Assembly (NCBI RefSeq): GCF_000317285.1
Contig: NZ_AJLN01000135.1
Coordinates: forward strand, 1-35,585
Source of the DNA: Chlorogloeopsis fritschii PCC 6912
GTDB taxonomy: Bacteria > Cyanobacteriota > Cyanobacteriia > Cyanobacteriales > Nostocaceae
Reading direction: 5' to 3'
Length of the DNA: 35,585 nucleotides
Made by a program: the position numbers and the translations under genes. Positions 8,286-16,207 of this stretch are shown one piece after another. The notes beneath the pieces were generated by a model that ran no database searches, was not told the origin of the DNA, and worked only from the letters and a program-made list of their open reading frames with translations. Numbering within the stretch: position 1 is the first letter of the stretch; each line of letters opens with the position of its first letter.

Positions 8286-8345
8286 AACCACAAAGGACAC
8301 ATAGACGCGCCTTCTTCGGCTTCCTGCAGGGTAGAACACGAAGGG
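8286..8345 (+). repeat. Small dispersed repeat nested in a CACAAAGGACAC-type repeat
   Basis: AACCACAAAGGACACATAG (8286-8304) and AACACGAAGG (8334-8343) look like one simple intergenic repeat. It is interrupted by a segment with GCCTTCTTCGGCTTC and CTGCAGGGTAG. Nested small repeats of this type are described for Nostoc. Called by pattern only. Confidence 0.4.
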
Positions 8346-8424
8346 ATAAGAGTTTGAGAGAGTTTTTGCATCAGCCCAGTTAATCAAGGGGCATATTTAA
8401 CGTCAAAAATCAAATCATTAATTT

Positions 8425-8529
8425 GGCGTTGCTGAATAGACGGTATGAAATTTAAAAAATCAGACATTTAAAACTCTTACTCTCTGCGACTCTGCGACTC
8501 TGCGTGAGACACTTTAAATCAGCAACACC
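8425..8529. mobile_element. 105-bp MITE with terminal inverted repeats and 8-bp target-site duplication
   Basis: The left end GGCGTTGCTGA (8425-8435) and the right end, read on the minus strand as GGTGTTGCTGA (8529-8519), match at 10 of 11 positions. Immediately outside lie identical octamers ATTAATTT at 8417-8424 and 8530-8537, a clean target-site duplication. The interior has an octamer repeat (CTCTGCGA) but no ORF. It sits just downstream of the large fusion gene. Confidence 0.75.
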
Positions 8530-8576
8530 ATTAATTTTAGCCAGATGAAATAGGTATTTTTAGTAGCAATACTTTA

Positions 8577-11500
8577 CTATCTAAAAAACTCTGCGACAGG
8601 AATCTGTATACCTTCAAGAATAATTGTTTCGCGGTCTTGAACTGGAGTCCAACCTAGTTCATGCTTGGCTTTTGAGGAATCAAATTTAGCAGCAAAGCTA
8701 CGACCTTCACAATCAGCATAGCTAGGAAATGCAGCATGAGGATCGCGTCCAATACTTTTGATTGCCCACTTGAGCAGAGACTCTATGTAGGAACTCCTGG
8801 GCGATGTAGGTACGCGTCGTAACTTGATGCTAGCTTGGCGTTCAAACTCATCAAGATATTCGTTAGCTGTGATACAAGGTGTACTAGTAAGGTTGTAAGA
8901 CTTACCCTCAATCCCTGGTACTTTGATCGCTCGCACCATCGCATCAGCAACATCATCTACAAGTACGATTGGTAAGGGGTTATTTCCATCACCATAGAGA
9001 CTACACACCGAACTATAGGGCCAAGCCGCAATTCCCCAGTGGTAAGGACTTCCACCACGCCCTAATACAATACCGGGACGAAATATTGTTACAGGTAAGC
9101 CCTGTTTTTGATGGAGTTCCAGAAGCGATCGCTCATTTTCTGCTTTCGATTTCGCATAGGGAGCAACGCGCATGATACCTTGGTGAGGCTCAGTGTTTTC
9201 CGTAATAGTCGAGGTATTATTACCAGCATAGTAGATTGCAATCGAAGATGCATAAAATAGCTTTTCAATACCGTGTTTCAGGCATAACTGGGCAACTTGA
9301 CGCGTAGGCTTGACATCAGTTTCTAAGTAATCGCTCCATGTTTTTCCGTTGCCGCGTGCAAGGTGATAGACATAGCGGATGCCATCCAGGGCAGCCTCTA
9401 CCGCGTTGACATCAGCAAAGTCGCCTTTGGCAAACTCAACTCCCAGACTGTGCAATTCTGGCGGGCAGCTATTGGGATTGCGGGCAAGAATTCGCACGCC
9501 ATACCCATCTTGACGCAGGCGACGAACCAGTGCTTGACCAATGAAACCAGTACCACCAATTACTAATACCGTAGATTTTGGAGTTGGAGTGTCAGCCAAT
9601 TGATTGGCAACAGATACCACCCGCTCGGAGATGGGTAAATTCGCCTCCCGCGCTACCCACTCAGCTAATGCTACCGCAGCTTCGCTAATGGCAGGATCTA
9701 TTCTTTCATCAAGTATCCCTCCCCTACAGTTGTAGAAGCTCTCGACTGTACGGGCGATGCTGTACGGAAAAGGGCCTGAGTTTTTTGATAAACCCATTTT
9801 TGATAATACGAAGCTTGTTAAGGTGCCACTGGCTTGCACTACAGAATCGCGAGCACTTGCAACCACATTGGCATAGCGATCGATATCAAGTAGGTAAGGA
9901 GTATGCTCCTGACAGACGTAAGTGTTGTTCTCGAAGTCAACCCGCGCCACTGCATTCGTGCCGCGAACATGGATGTAATGCTCTGGATATCCATCAATGA
10001 ACGAAAACCGCAGCCGGATGCTGGTGTTGTTCTTCCAGCCTCGAATTTCCCAGCGACGATAAAATTCTAACCCGCGTGGTAGTTCCAATTGATCGCGGAC
10101 ATCGACAGCAATCTTATCAGGTTGCCCAAGGAGATGGATGAGGTGAACAAATGAGTGGGGAGCTACCTCAAACAGAATATTTTGGGGAGATTGAAGTACC
10201 CATGCTCCGAAAGGCCCGCCTTTGAGTTGTCCAAGTTCTTTATTCCAGACTATATCAATCTGATCGATTTGCCCTAACCTACCGCTGCGTAAATCGGATA
10301 CTAATTTTTCATAGACTGGAAAGTATAGAAAGTTATTGCTAACAGCGATCGCTCTACCCGCAGTTTTGCTTTGCTCGCGTAATTGTTGGCAGTAACTCAC
10401 CTTGTGGCAAAGCGGCTTTTCAATGAAGGCATCAACACCAGCCGCGATCGCTTGAGTGACATTTGTAAAGTGTACGTGGGGTGGTGTGAGAATGTGGACA
10501 ACGTCGAGCTGCTCAGAGGACAACATCTTGTCGAAATCGCTGTAGACATTTGGTATTCCCTTTGCCTGAGCGAACTGTTGTGCTAGTCTGCTGTTGAGAT
10601 CGCAGACTGCTCGCACCTCTACGTTAGGTAGCAAGCGCAGCGCCCGGAAGTGGTAATCACTAATATAACCAGCACCAAGAATACCGACAGTGACAGGATT
10701 ACTACTATAAGATTTTGGATTTTGGATTTTGGATTTTGGATTGGAAATTGCCTTCTGTGTCTGGGTTTGGTGAATGCATCTGTCACAATCATTTTTTAAA
10801 TTGGTATTACTAGCACCCATTGACTTACCTCCCAGTTGATTGAATTGCTTAGATCTGTTCCCTGTCCCCTGTCCCCTGTTACCTTTTAATACAGGTGTTT
10901 GAGAGCTTTTGTACTCGATAATTTGATATTGTTTTTTACCCAGGCGATCATGTTGAAATTTAAATACACCTAATGCTTCGGGAAACACCGAAACTCCACA
11001 AGATAAACCCCAAGCTACACTGTCAGTCCACGAGAAGCCTTGTTGCCGAATGTGATAAATCGTCCGCAGTGCTGCCAGTGGATAGCGCCCGAAAATTATT
11101 AACGAAAGCCCGTGGGTAAAAGGCAACAGCAACAGCCCCCCCAAAGGTGCGATCGCTCCCCAAATCAAGGCACGCCGTACTTCTTTGACAAACTTGCGCT
11201 CAGGCGGCTCTCCATGCAGAGAGGAAACCTGAGCATACCCATAGCCACAGCGTTTGGCACGCTGCCACCACTGCGATAGTGTATGCATATTGGCATCATG
11301 CAAAGTGCTGTCTTTATTGATACGCAGAATTTTTCCCTTGGCTTGGCGCAGGCGCACGCTTAACTCGTCATCTTCGGCGGCAATTACACTGCTGTCGTAA
11401 CCTCCCACAGTTGCCAAAGCCCCAGCGCGAATCATCACATCTCCACCAAAGCTGGAGATATTTCCGACTGAGCCAATCTGCCACTCAACATCGCAGATGC

Positions 11501-11903
11501 GATTGTAGATACTCTTTTGTGGATAACGTTCGCGTCGCCAACCACACACCGCGACAACATCAGGATTGGTATCGAGAGTTTCACAAGCCGCCTCAATCCA
11601 CCCCTCGACGACTTCACAATCACCGTCAACAAACTGGACATACTCTAGTTGCGGATACTTTTCACGCAATCGCTCAAAACCAGCATTGCGAGCTCTTGCA
11701 GCAGTGAAGGGCACCGACATATCCAGATTCACCACTTCGACTCCGCGCCCAGAAGCAACTTCACAACTCCCATCAGTAGAGCCAGAGTCAACGTAGACTA
11801 CTGTGCAAGCTGTATTGACAATAGAATCCAAGCTGCGGATTAAGCGATCGCCCTCATTGCGCCCAATTACAACTACTCCAATTTTTCTAGTAAAGCTTGG
11901 CAC
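8577..11903 (-). CDS. Three-domain fusion: GT2 glycosyltransferase - Gfo/Idh/MocA oxidoreductase - SDR epimerase/dehydratase
   Basis: A GTG start preceded by GGGGGG gives 1108 residues. Residues 1-325 are a family-2 glycosyltransferase (VVIGRNEGDRL, then the DGD metal-site motif in VQFVDGDCEV), followed by a hydrophobic stretch near 250-270. Residues about 402-770 are a Gfo/Idh/MocA oxidoreductase (VGILGAGYIS Rossmann loop, then the EKPLC catalytic-Lys motif). Residues about 776-1108 are an extended SDR (GGTGFIGQA, then catalytic YAKSK). The oxidoreductase and SDR would convert nucleotide sugars and the GT2 would transfer sugar. The 338-400 linker is low-complexity and is encoded by two heptanucleotide repeats, with an internal ribosome-binding site and ATG at 10820. 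The protein may therefore also be made as a separate 747-residue oxidoreductase-SDR. Last gene of its block, 23 bp after the preceding GT2. Confidence 0.88.
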   Translation of the reverse strand: MPSFTRKIGVVVIGRNEGDRLIRSLDSIVNTACTVVYVDSGSTDGSCEVASGRGVEVVNLDMSVPFTAARARNAGFERLREKYPQLEYVQFVDGDCEVVEGWIEAACETLDTNPDVVAVCGWRRERYPQKSIYNRICDVEWQIGSVGNISSFGGDVMIRAGALATVGGYDSSVIAAEDDELSVRLRQAKGKILRINKDSTLHDANMHTLSQWWQRAKRCGYGYAQVSSLHGEPPERKFVKEVRRALIWGAIAPLGGLLLLPFTHGLSLIIFGRYPLAALRTIYHIRQQGFSWTDSVAWGLSCGVSVFPEALGVFKFQHDRLGKKQYQIIEYKSSQTPVLKGNRGQGTGNRSKQFNQLGGKSMGASNTNLKNDCDRCIHQTQTQKAISNPKSKIQNPKSYSSNPVTVGILGAGYISDYHFRALRLLPNVEVRAVCDLNSRLAQQFAQAKGIPNVYSDFDKMLSSEQLDVVHILTPPHVHFTNVTQAIAAGVDAFIEKPLCHKVSYCQQLREQSKTAGRAIAVSNNFLYFPVYEKLVSDLRSGRLGQIDQIDIVWNKELGQLKGGPFGAWVLQSPQNILFEVAPHSFVHLIHLLGQPDKIAVDVRDQLELPRGLEFYRRWEIRGWKNNTSIRLRFSFIDGYPEHYIHVRGTNAVARVDFENNTYVCQEHTPYLLDIDRYANVVASARDSVVQASGTLTSFVLSKMGLSKNSGPFPYSIARTVESFYNCRGGILDERIDPAISEAAVALAEWVAREANLPISERVVSVANQLADTPTPKSTVLVIGGTGFIGQALVRRLRQDGYGVRILARNPNSCPPELHSLGVEFAKGDFADVNAVEAALDGIRYVYHLARGNGKTWSDYLETDVKPTRQVAQLCLKHGIEKLFYASSIAIYYAGNNTSTITENTEPHQGIMRVAPYAKSKAENERSLLELHQKQGLPVTIFRPGIVLGRGGSPYHWGIAAWPYSSVCSLYGDGNNPLPIVLVDDVADAMVRAIKVPGIEGKSYNLTSTPCITANEYLDEFERQASIKLRRVPTSPRSSYIESLLKWAIKSIGRDPHAAFPSYADCEGRSFAAKFDSSKAKHELGWTPVQDRETIILEGIQIPVAEFFR
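10711..10745 (-). repeat. Heptanucleotide tandem repeat (GATTTTG)n within the fusion linker
   Basis: Four exact GATTTTG units plus a partial one on the plus strand. Read on the minus strand they encode a NPKSKIQNPKS-type linker at about residues 387-398. Heptamer STRR repeats are known intergenic repeats of heterocystous cyanobacteria. Seven is not a multiple of three, so gain or loss of one unit would shift the frame. Confidence 0.8.
10818..10833 (-). promoter_or_regulatory. Internal ribosome-binding site and ATG in the fusion gene
   Basis: On the minus strand GGGAGGT (10833-10827) lies six bases before an in-frame ATG (10820-10818), residue 362 of the fusion. This is a better ribosome-binding site than most in the window. 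It would be the natural start of a free-standing oxidoreductase-SDR protein (747 aa). Confidence 0.6.
10855..10883 (-). repeat. Heptanucleotide tandem repeat (CTGTCCC)n within the fusion linker
   Basis: About four heptamers (CTGTTCC, CTGTCCC twice, CTGTTAC) encode a GNRGQGTGNR-type linker at residues about 341-350 on the minus strand. This is a typical cyanobacterial intergenic repeat; finding it in a coding linker is unusual. Confidence 0.75.
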
Positions 11904-11926
11904 TTGATACCCCCCTTTTTGAGTGC

Positions 11927-12919
11927 TTATACGTGACTACCCTTTAAAAACACGCTATTGAGCAGAAAATCAATCATCAGTTTGGGGGGATCTTTGTCTG
12001 GCTTGCGCTGAACTACCCGCCGCCATCTCCATAAAATAAAAGCAAACATCCAAACGGCATCAGCCGCAGCAGCATAGAGTAAACCATGATTTTTGAGAAA
12101 GTATCTGCGCCTTGAATCAAACCAATACTTGGGTAGGCGCTTGGGTGGGCGCTTAGTGTCGGTTACTCCTGTACTTTGCCCGGCTAAATGCATAACTCTA
12201 GCTTCAGAAACGTGCCAGCAAGGGAAACCAGCTTTTTTTGCCTGCAAGCAAAAGTCCACTTCTTCAAAATACAAAAAGTACTTTTCATCCAGTAAACCCA
12301 CCGATTCAAAGACTTGGCGACGGATAATCATCGCTGCACCACATACCCAATCGGTTTGATAGGTTTGTTCACGAACAGGAGGTGCAACTACCCACCTTGA
12401 TAGTAATTTCGATACCACTCCCAGACGTAAACCAGAATCAAGTTCGCTAAAAATTGTATGGAAGCGAAAAGCCGAGCATTGGGGAGTGCCGTCAGAATCT
12501 TCCAAGCGGGCACCTGCAATTCCCACATGGGGATGCTCATCCATAAAATCTAGCAAAGCTTTGAGCGCACCAGGGCGAACAATAGTGTCTGGATTCAGCA
12601 ACATCAAATAGGATGGCGGATGGGTGGATTGCAACCCCAAGCGAATCGCCGCGTTATTGCCAAAGGCATATCCACCATTACGATCTAGTGGCAACAGCGA
12701 TGCCCACTCACCCCAACCTTCAGTGTCGATCGCGGTTTGAATTTTTTCCACTGAGCCATCACCAGAAGCATTGTCAGAAACAATGACACGGGTGCCTTTT
12801 AGCGTTCGCACCTCACTTACTAACGAACGCAGACACTCAATCGTCAAACTAGGAGTGCGATAATTTAGGATGACTACAATCAGACGAGTCAGATTCTCTA
12901 ATAAAATTGCATCAGACAT
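11927..12919 (-). CDS. Family-2 glycosyltransferase, rhamnosyltransferase-like
   Basis: A 330-residue GT2 of the WbbL/RfbF type. It has VVILNYRTPSLTIECL at the N-terminus, VSDNASGDGS for nucleotide binding, LMLLNPDT as the metal/UDP-site motif and FLYFEEVDFCLQAKKAGF as the acceptor-side acidic motif. A short hydrophobic segment (AVWMFAFILW) near the C-terminus probably associates with the membrane. Such enzymes add rhamnose or a related sugar to a lipid-linked repeat unit. It starts two bases after the polymerase-like gene ends, which suggests translational coupling. The sugar cannot be assigned. Confidence 0.9.
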   Translation of the reverse strand: MSDAILLENLTRLIVVILNYRTPSLTIECLRSLVSEVRTLKGTRVIVSDNASGDGSVEKIQTAIDTEGWGEWASLLPLDRNGGYAFGNNAAIRLGLQSTHPPSYLMLLNPDTIVRPGALKALLDFMDEHPHVGIAGARLEDSDGTPQCSAFRFHTIFSELDSGLRLGVVSKLLSRWVVAPPVREQTYQTDWVCGAAMIIRRQVFESVGLLDEKYFLYFEEVDFCLQAKKAGFPCWHVSEARVMHLAGQSTGVTDTKRPPKRLPKYWFDSRRRYFLKNHGLLYAAAADAVWMFAFILWRWRRVVQRKPDKDPPKLMIDFLLNSVFLKGSHV

Positions 12920-12921
12920 AA

Positions 12922-14286
12922 TTAATCTCTCAAAGTTTGCTGAGTGCGAATCTGAACTAAATTTGTTTTTGTTTGATTTATTGTTTGATTTACAATCAAC
13001 CCCACTACACCCCCACAGGCAAATATGTAGATTGGATTGATTAAAGCGTTAAGCAGACAGTCCACCGTATACAAAATCAAAAGCAAGACAATCGCTGCTG
13101 CTGGTGCAACTTTCGGGTGCTTCCAAACAGTTACGGGATAATAATGCATGAAAGCGATCGCTGGCAGTAGTAGCGATGCCATCACACTGATTAAACCGAC
13201 TACACCCCTCATGCCAAAAGCAATAATCCACAAACTATCGGTAATTGTGACTCTTTTACCCCATTTGTCATAAATCTCGTTTCGTCCCCATCCCCCCCAG
13301 CCAAACACCATTTTCTGTCGTGCTCTTTGCGAGAGAATTGTTTCATTATCGAATCTAAACTGCATTGATTGTGCTCGTTCTTCATTCAAGGTACTGGATA
13401 CAACGGCTACTATTCGATCCCCAGGAAAGTTACCAGACACTCCCAGGTATAGATGCAAGGAAATAGCTGCAATCACCATCAACACCAAAATGGAAGTACG
13501 AAACCTAGTGGAAAGGAAAATAATGAACAACCCAACGATCAGTAAAAGTATTGCACCCGTAGATTTAACTAATATATTGGTCAATAACAATGCAGCTACA
13601 AGCCACTTAATTGGAATACCCCAGAGTTGCTTCAGCGTCTGGGTTCTCCATAACCAAACACCAATCAGCGCAGCCGACATCATCCATGCACCAACCATAA
13701 GGCCATGTTCCATAAAAACTGTTGGCCTGTATCCTCCATATCGTATTGTCTGGATAAAATCACTACGTGCATGAAAGCCATAAAGCATTCGGTGCAACTG
13801 CGGACTCATGCGGAGTTCAAACAGGCACAGAGGAATATAGATTAAACCACCAATGAAAATATAAGTAGCTAGCTTGCGCAATCCATCCCAAGTATTGAGA
13901 TACAATCTACCTAAATAGTACGGTAATCCCCAAGTCACAGTTTGGTAAAAAACGCCTGAGAACCCGTCATACCAACCTAAATCATTAGTCAACGATGACG
14001 CCAAAGGACACAAGCACCAAACCAACATTGGCACATCGAGCCAGCTGAATTGAAATGAGCTAAAGCGTTCAAAGTCAAAGACAATAGTTGCCAGTAGAAT
14101 TCCGTAACAAGTTGCAGCTATTTTAGTATAATTTGGTATTCCCGGCAGTTCAAAACTGACTACAGGTAGGAATAGCCATGCAATGATGAAACTCAGAATC
14201 ACTGCCTTCTGAGTTGGCATCCACCTAAACAGACAGAGTACAAATGGAATCCAGCCGAAAATAACAACATATACTAAAGGGTTCAT
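12922..14286 (-). CDS. O-antigen polymerase/ligase-like membrane protein (Wzy-like)
   Basis: A 454-residue protein with about eleven hydrophobic helices from the N-terminus (VYVVIFGWIPFVLCLF) to IYIFACGGVVGLIV. It has a large loop in the first half, around the YYLGRLYLN segment, and another with RIVAVVSSTLNEERAQSMQFR then GWGGWGRNEIYDKWG. The overall layout and GWGxWGRN-type loop are seen in cyanobacterial O-antigen polymerases/ligases of the Wzy/WaaL class. It probably joins repeat units on the periplasmic side. A GGGAA ribosome-binding site precedes the ATG. Sequence conservation in this class is weak, so polymerase versus ligase cannot be separated. Confidence 0.75.
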   Translation of the reverse strand: MNPLVYVVIFGWIPFVLCLFRWMPTQKAVILSFIIAWLFLPVVSFELPGIPNYTKIAATCYGILLATIVFDFERFSSFQFSWLDVPMLVWCLCPLASSLTNDLGWYDGFSGVFYQTVTWGLPYYLGRLYLNTWDGLRKLATYIFIGGLIYIPLCLFELRMSPQLHRMLYGFHARSDFIQTIRYGGYRPTVFMEHGLMVGAWMMSAALIGVWLWRTQTLKQLWGIPIKWLVAALLLTNILVKSTGAILLLIVGLFIIFLSTRFRTSILVLMVIAAISLHLYLGVSGNFPGDRIVAVVSSTLNEERAQSMQFRFDNETILSQRARQKMVFGWGGWGRNEIYDKWGKRVTITDSLWIIAFGMRGVVGLISVMASLLLPAIAFMHYYPVTVWKHPKVAPAAAIVLLLILYTVDCLLNALINPIYIFACGGVVGLIVNQTINQTKTNLVQIRTQQTLRD

Positions 14287-14304
14287 ATTTTCCCAGTCCC
14301 TAGT

Positions 14305-15144
14305 TTATATTTTTGTCTTGTGCTTGAGGTATTTTCCTGCATCAATCAAGATGGGAGGAATTAACTTCTTGATGGCAGTTTTGGCTGTGATACCTAAAGA
14401 ATTTTTTTGTAGTAATTGATGTTCTCCTGGGCGTACCTGAAACATTGTTGAATGAGGACTAGAAATTTCTGTGGATGGTCGCCCGTTGCTGTAGTAATAT
14501 AGCGCTAATGATTTTCGTGTCTGCCCTTCTGGACTATTTAATGGTTCCGGATGTCCATGATAAGAAAAGTCTGTCGTATTGAAAATAACGCATCGATTAA
14601 ATACTGGTAATATTTTTTTATGGCAACTGCTCATCTGCTCATCCCATAATTCTAGATGACCTCCATATTCTTCTTGCCAATTTTTATTGAGATAAATTAA
14701 AAGATTTAATCGACGGTCTAGTCTCAGTTTTCGATGCCAATTAAAGTCTGCATGTATCTTTAAGTAACCACCTCTTTCTATTTGATGAAGACCGCCTCCC
14801 TCAAAATGAGGATCGGGAATTAATCCATCAATACCTGTAAGATTTTCTAAAAAATTAATAAAGACTGAAGAATTTAATTGATATAGGAGAAATCGTGTCA
14901 TGTCTCCCATTTGTAACTCATGTTTTGATGCTAATTTCTTCTCGGCAGCAGCATCAAATTTTTGCCAATCAATTTTATCTACTTTGGGAAACTCTTTCAA
15001 GATGCCTTCTAATATAAATTCTGGCAAAAAGTTATCGATAACAATGTGTGGAAATGGTTGAGCTTCAGTATAGGCTGTTCGATATTTAATTGCTAAATTA
15101 TTTAAGTAATCTGCTTCAACATAAAACATTGAGGTTGTATTCAT
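14305..15144 (-). CDS. 2OG-Fe(II) oxygenase (prolyl-4-hydroxylase type)
   Basis: A 279-residue soluble protein with the iron triad HxD...H and the 2-oxoglutarate-binding Arg: IHADFNWH near residue 131, SYHGHPEPL near 196 and TRKSLALYYY near 210. The strand RRLNLLIYLN and GGHLELWD between them are typical of the P4H/2OG-Fe(II) superfamily. The start follows an AAGGAA site. It lies 18 bp before the polymerase-like gene in the same block. It might hydroxylate a sugar, amino-acid substituent or lipid of the polymer; the substrate is unknown. Confidence 0.88.
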   Translation of the reverse strand: MNTTSMFYVEADYLNNLAIKYRTAYTEAQPFPHIVIDNFLPEFILEGILKEFPKVDKIDWQKFDAAAEKKLASKHELQMGDMTRFLLYQLNSSVFINFLENLTGIDGLIPDPHFEGGGLHQIERGGYLKIHADFNWHRKLRLDRRLNLLIYLNKNWQEEYGGHLELWDEQMSSCHKKILPVFNRCVIFNTTDFSYHGHPEPLNSPEGQTRKSLALYYYSNGRPSTEISSPHSTMFQVRPGEHQLLQKNSLGITAKTAIKKLIPPILIDAGKYLKHKTKI

Positions 15145-15204
15145 ATTTTTCCTTCGTATTACTTGATGTAGAAAATCAGGTAGCTAGTAATTAATCAGAT
15201 TTTT

Positions 15205-16185
15205 TTAAGGTTTATAAAGGTAGAAGTTAGCTTGGTCGCCATCTTTTTGCTCATTTAACTGTGTAGCCTTAGCTTCAAATGTTTTCATTTTTTCTTTCGA
15301 GAAAATAGAGCTTTTGGAATTAACAGCATGAGATGAATTATCAATTATGGGTATATTCTTGATTATCTGTTCGCTTCCCCAAAACTGATAAGAATTTGAA
15401 TTATATTCGACATCGAAAGTTTTAAATCCTGCTTGGCTCGTTAAAATTTCCATACTTCTAATTGTATGTATAAAGAAGTGACGTGGAGCATCGATTTGTA
15501 CCCAATTCATACCATAGTGTCGCCAAGCAAAAGAGGAAGCTATGGGAATTCCTATGACCACATAACCTTGACTATTTAATAAACTGTATAATTTCTCAAG
15601 TACAGCTAAAGGTTTGGGCATATGTTCAAAGGAGTGATTGAGAACGATTAAGTCAAATTGCCCTTCTATTTCATCTAAGTATTTCTTGAAAATCTTAACT
15701 CCATTTTCATAAAAAATATCCTTTTCAATGAAAGGATCTACTCCTGTAAGATTGGTAAATCCATCAACTCGCATATTGAGTAGAGATGTGCCAACTCCAC
15801 AACCTACATCTAGAATTTTTGCTGTTAATGGTAATTTGAGTTTTCTCAGCCAATCATAATAATTGTAAACAGGTAATTTATATATTTTTCTCAAGACTTT
15901 TGTCAAAAAAATCTCCAAGGTAGTATTGCCAGTCATTAAGTATTTCATTCTCTGGCGTCTGAGAAAAGTCTTAAGTGTTTTTTCCTTGTCGACGCTAGGT
16001 AATTGAAATGCATAAAAATTATCAGGATAATATTTTGAAATGTCATTGGGAATATCTTTAATTTGTAAACATCCACATTCTCCACATTCAAAATATTCAA
16101 ATTCATCTCTAAATCCAAACATCATTTCTCGAACGATATAGGATTTATTATCAAGGGAATTATGGCAAATTTGGCAGATATTCAT
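15205..16185 (-). CDS. Zinc-binding class I SAM-dependent methyltransferase
   Basis: A 326-residue protein. The N-terminus has a CxxC pair (NICQICH) and a second cysteine group (YFECGECGCL), like the zinc module of sugar C-methyltransferases and related proteins. A class I methyltransferase domain follows with ILDVGCGVGTS near residue 127, VDPF for the acidic ribose contact and LIVLNHSFEHMP as motif II. The frame is open to a TTG at 16194, but ATG 16185 is preferred. It lies 22 bp downstream of the flippase. Likely role: methylation of a sugar or nucleotide sugar of the repeat unit. Confidence 0.87.
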   Translation of the reverse strand: MNICQICHNSLDNKSYIVREMMFGFRDEFEYFECGECGCLQIKDIPNDISKYYPDNFYAFQLPSVDKEKTLKTFLRRQRMKYLMTGNTTLEIFLTKVLRKIYKLPVYNYYDWLRKLKLPLTAKILDVGCGVGTSLLNMRVDGFTNLTGVDPFIEKDIFYENGVKIFKKYLDEIEGQFDLIVLNHSFEHMPKPLAVLEKLYSLLNSQGYVVIGIPIASSFAWRHYGMNWVQIDAPRHFFIHTIRSMEILTSQAGFKTFDVEYNSNSYQFWGSEQIIKNIPIIDNSSHAVNSKSSIFSKEKMKTFEAKATQLNEQKDGDQANFYLYKP

Positions 16186-16207
16186 TTTCTTCAATAACTG
16201 ATTACGA

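Noticed and set aside
10711-10883. Possible CRISPR-like array
   Set aside because: Units are 7 bases with no spacers; these are simple tandem repeats.
11411-11843. Cluster of overlapping ORFs opposite the GT2 part of the fusion gene
   Set aside because: All are shadows of the GT2 coding strand, with His/Arg/Ser-rich compositions typical of antisense reading.
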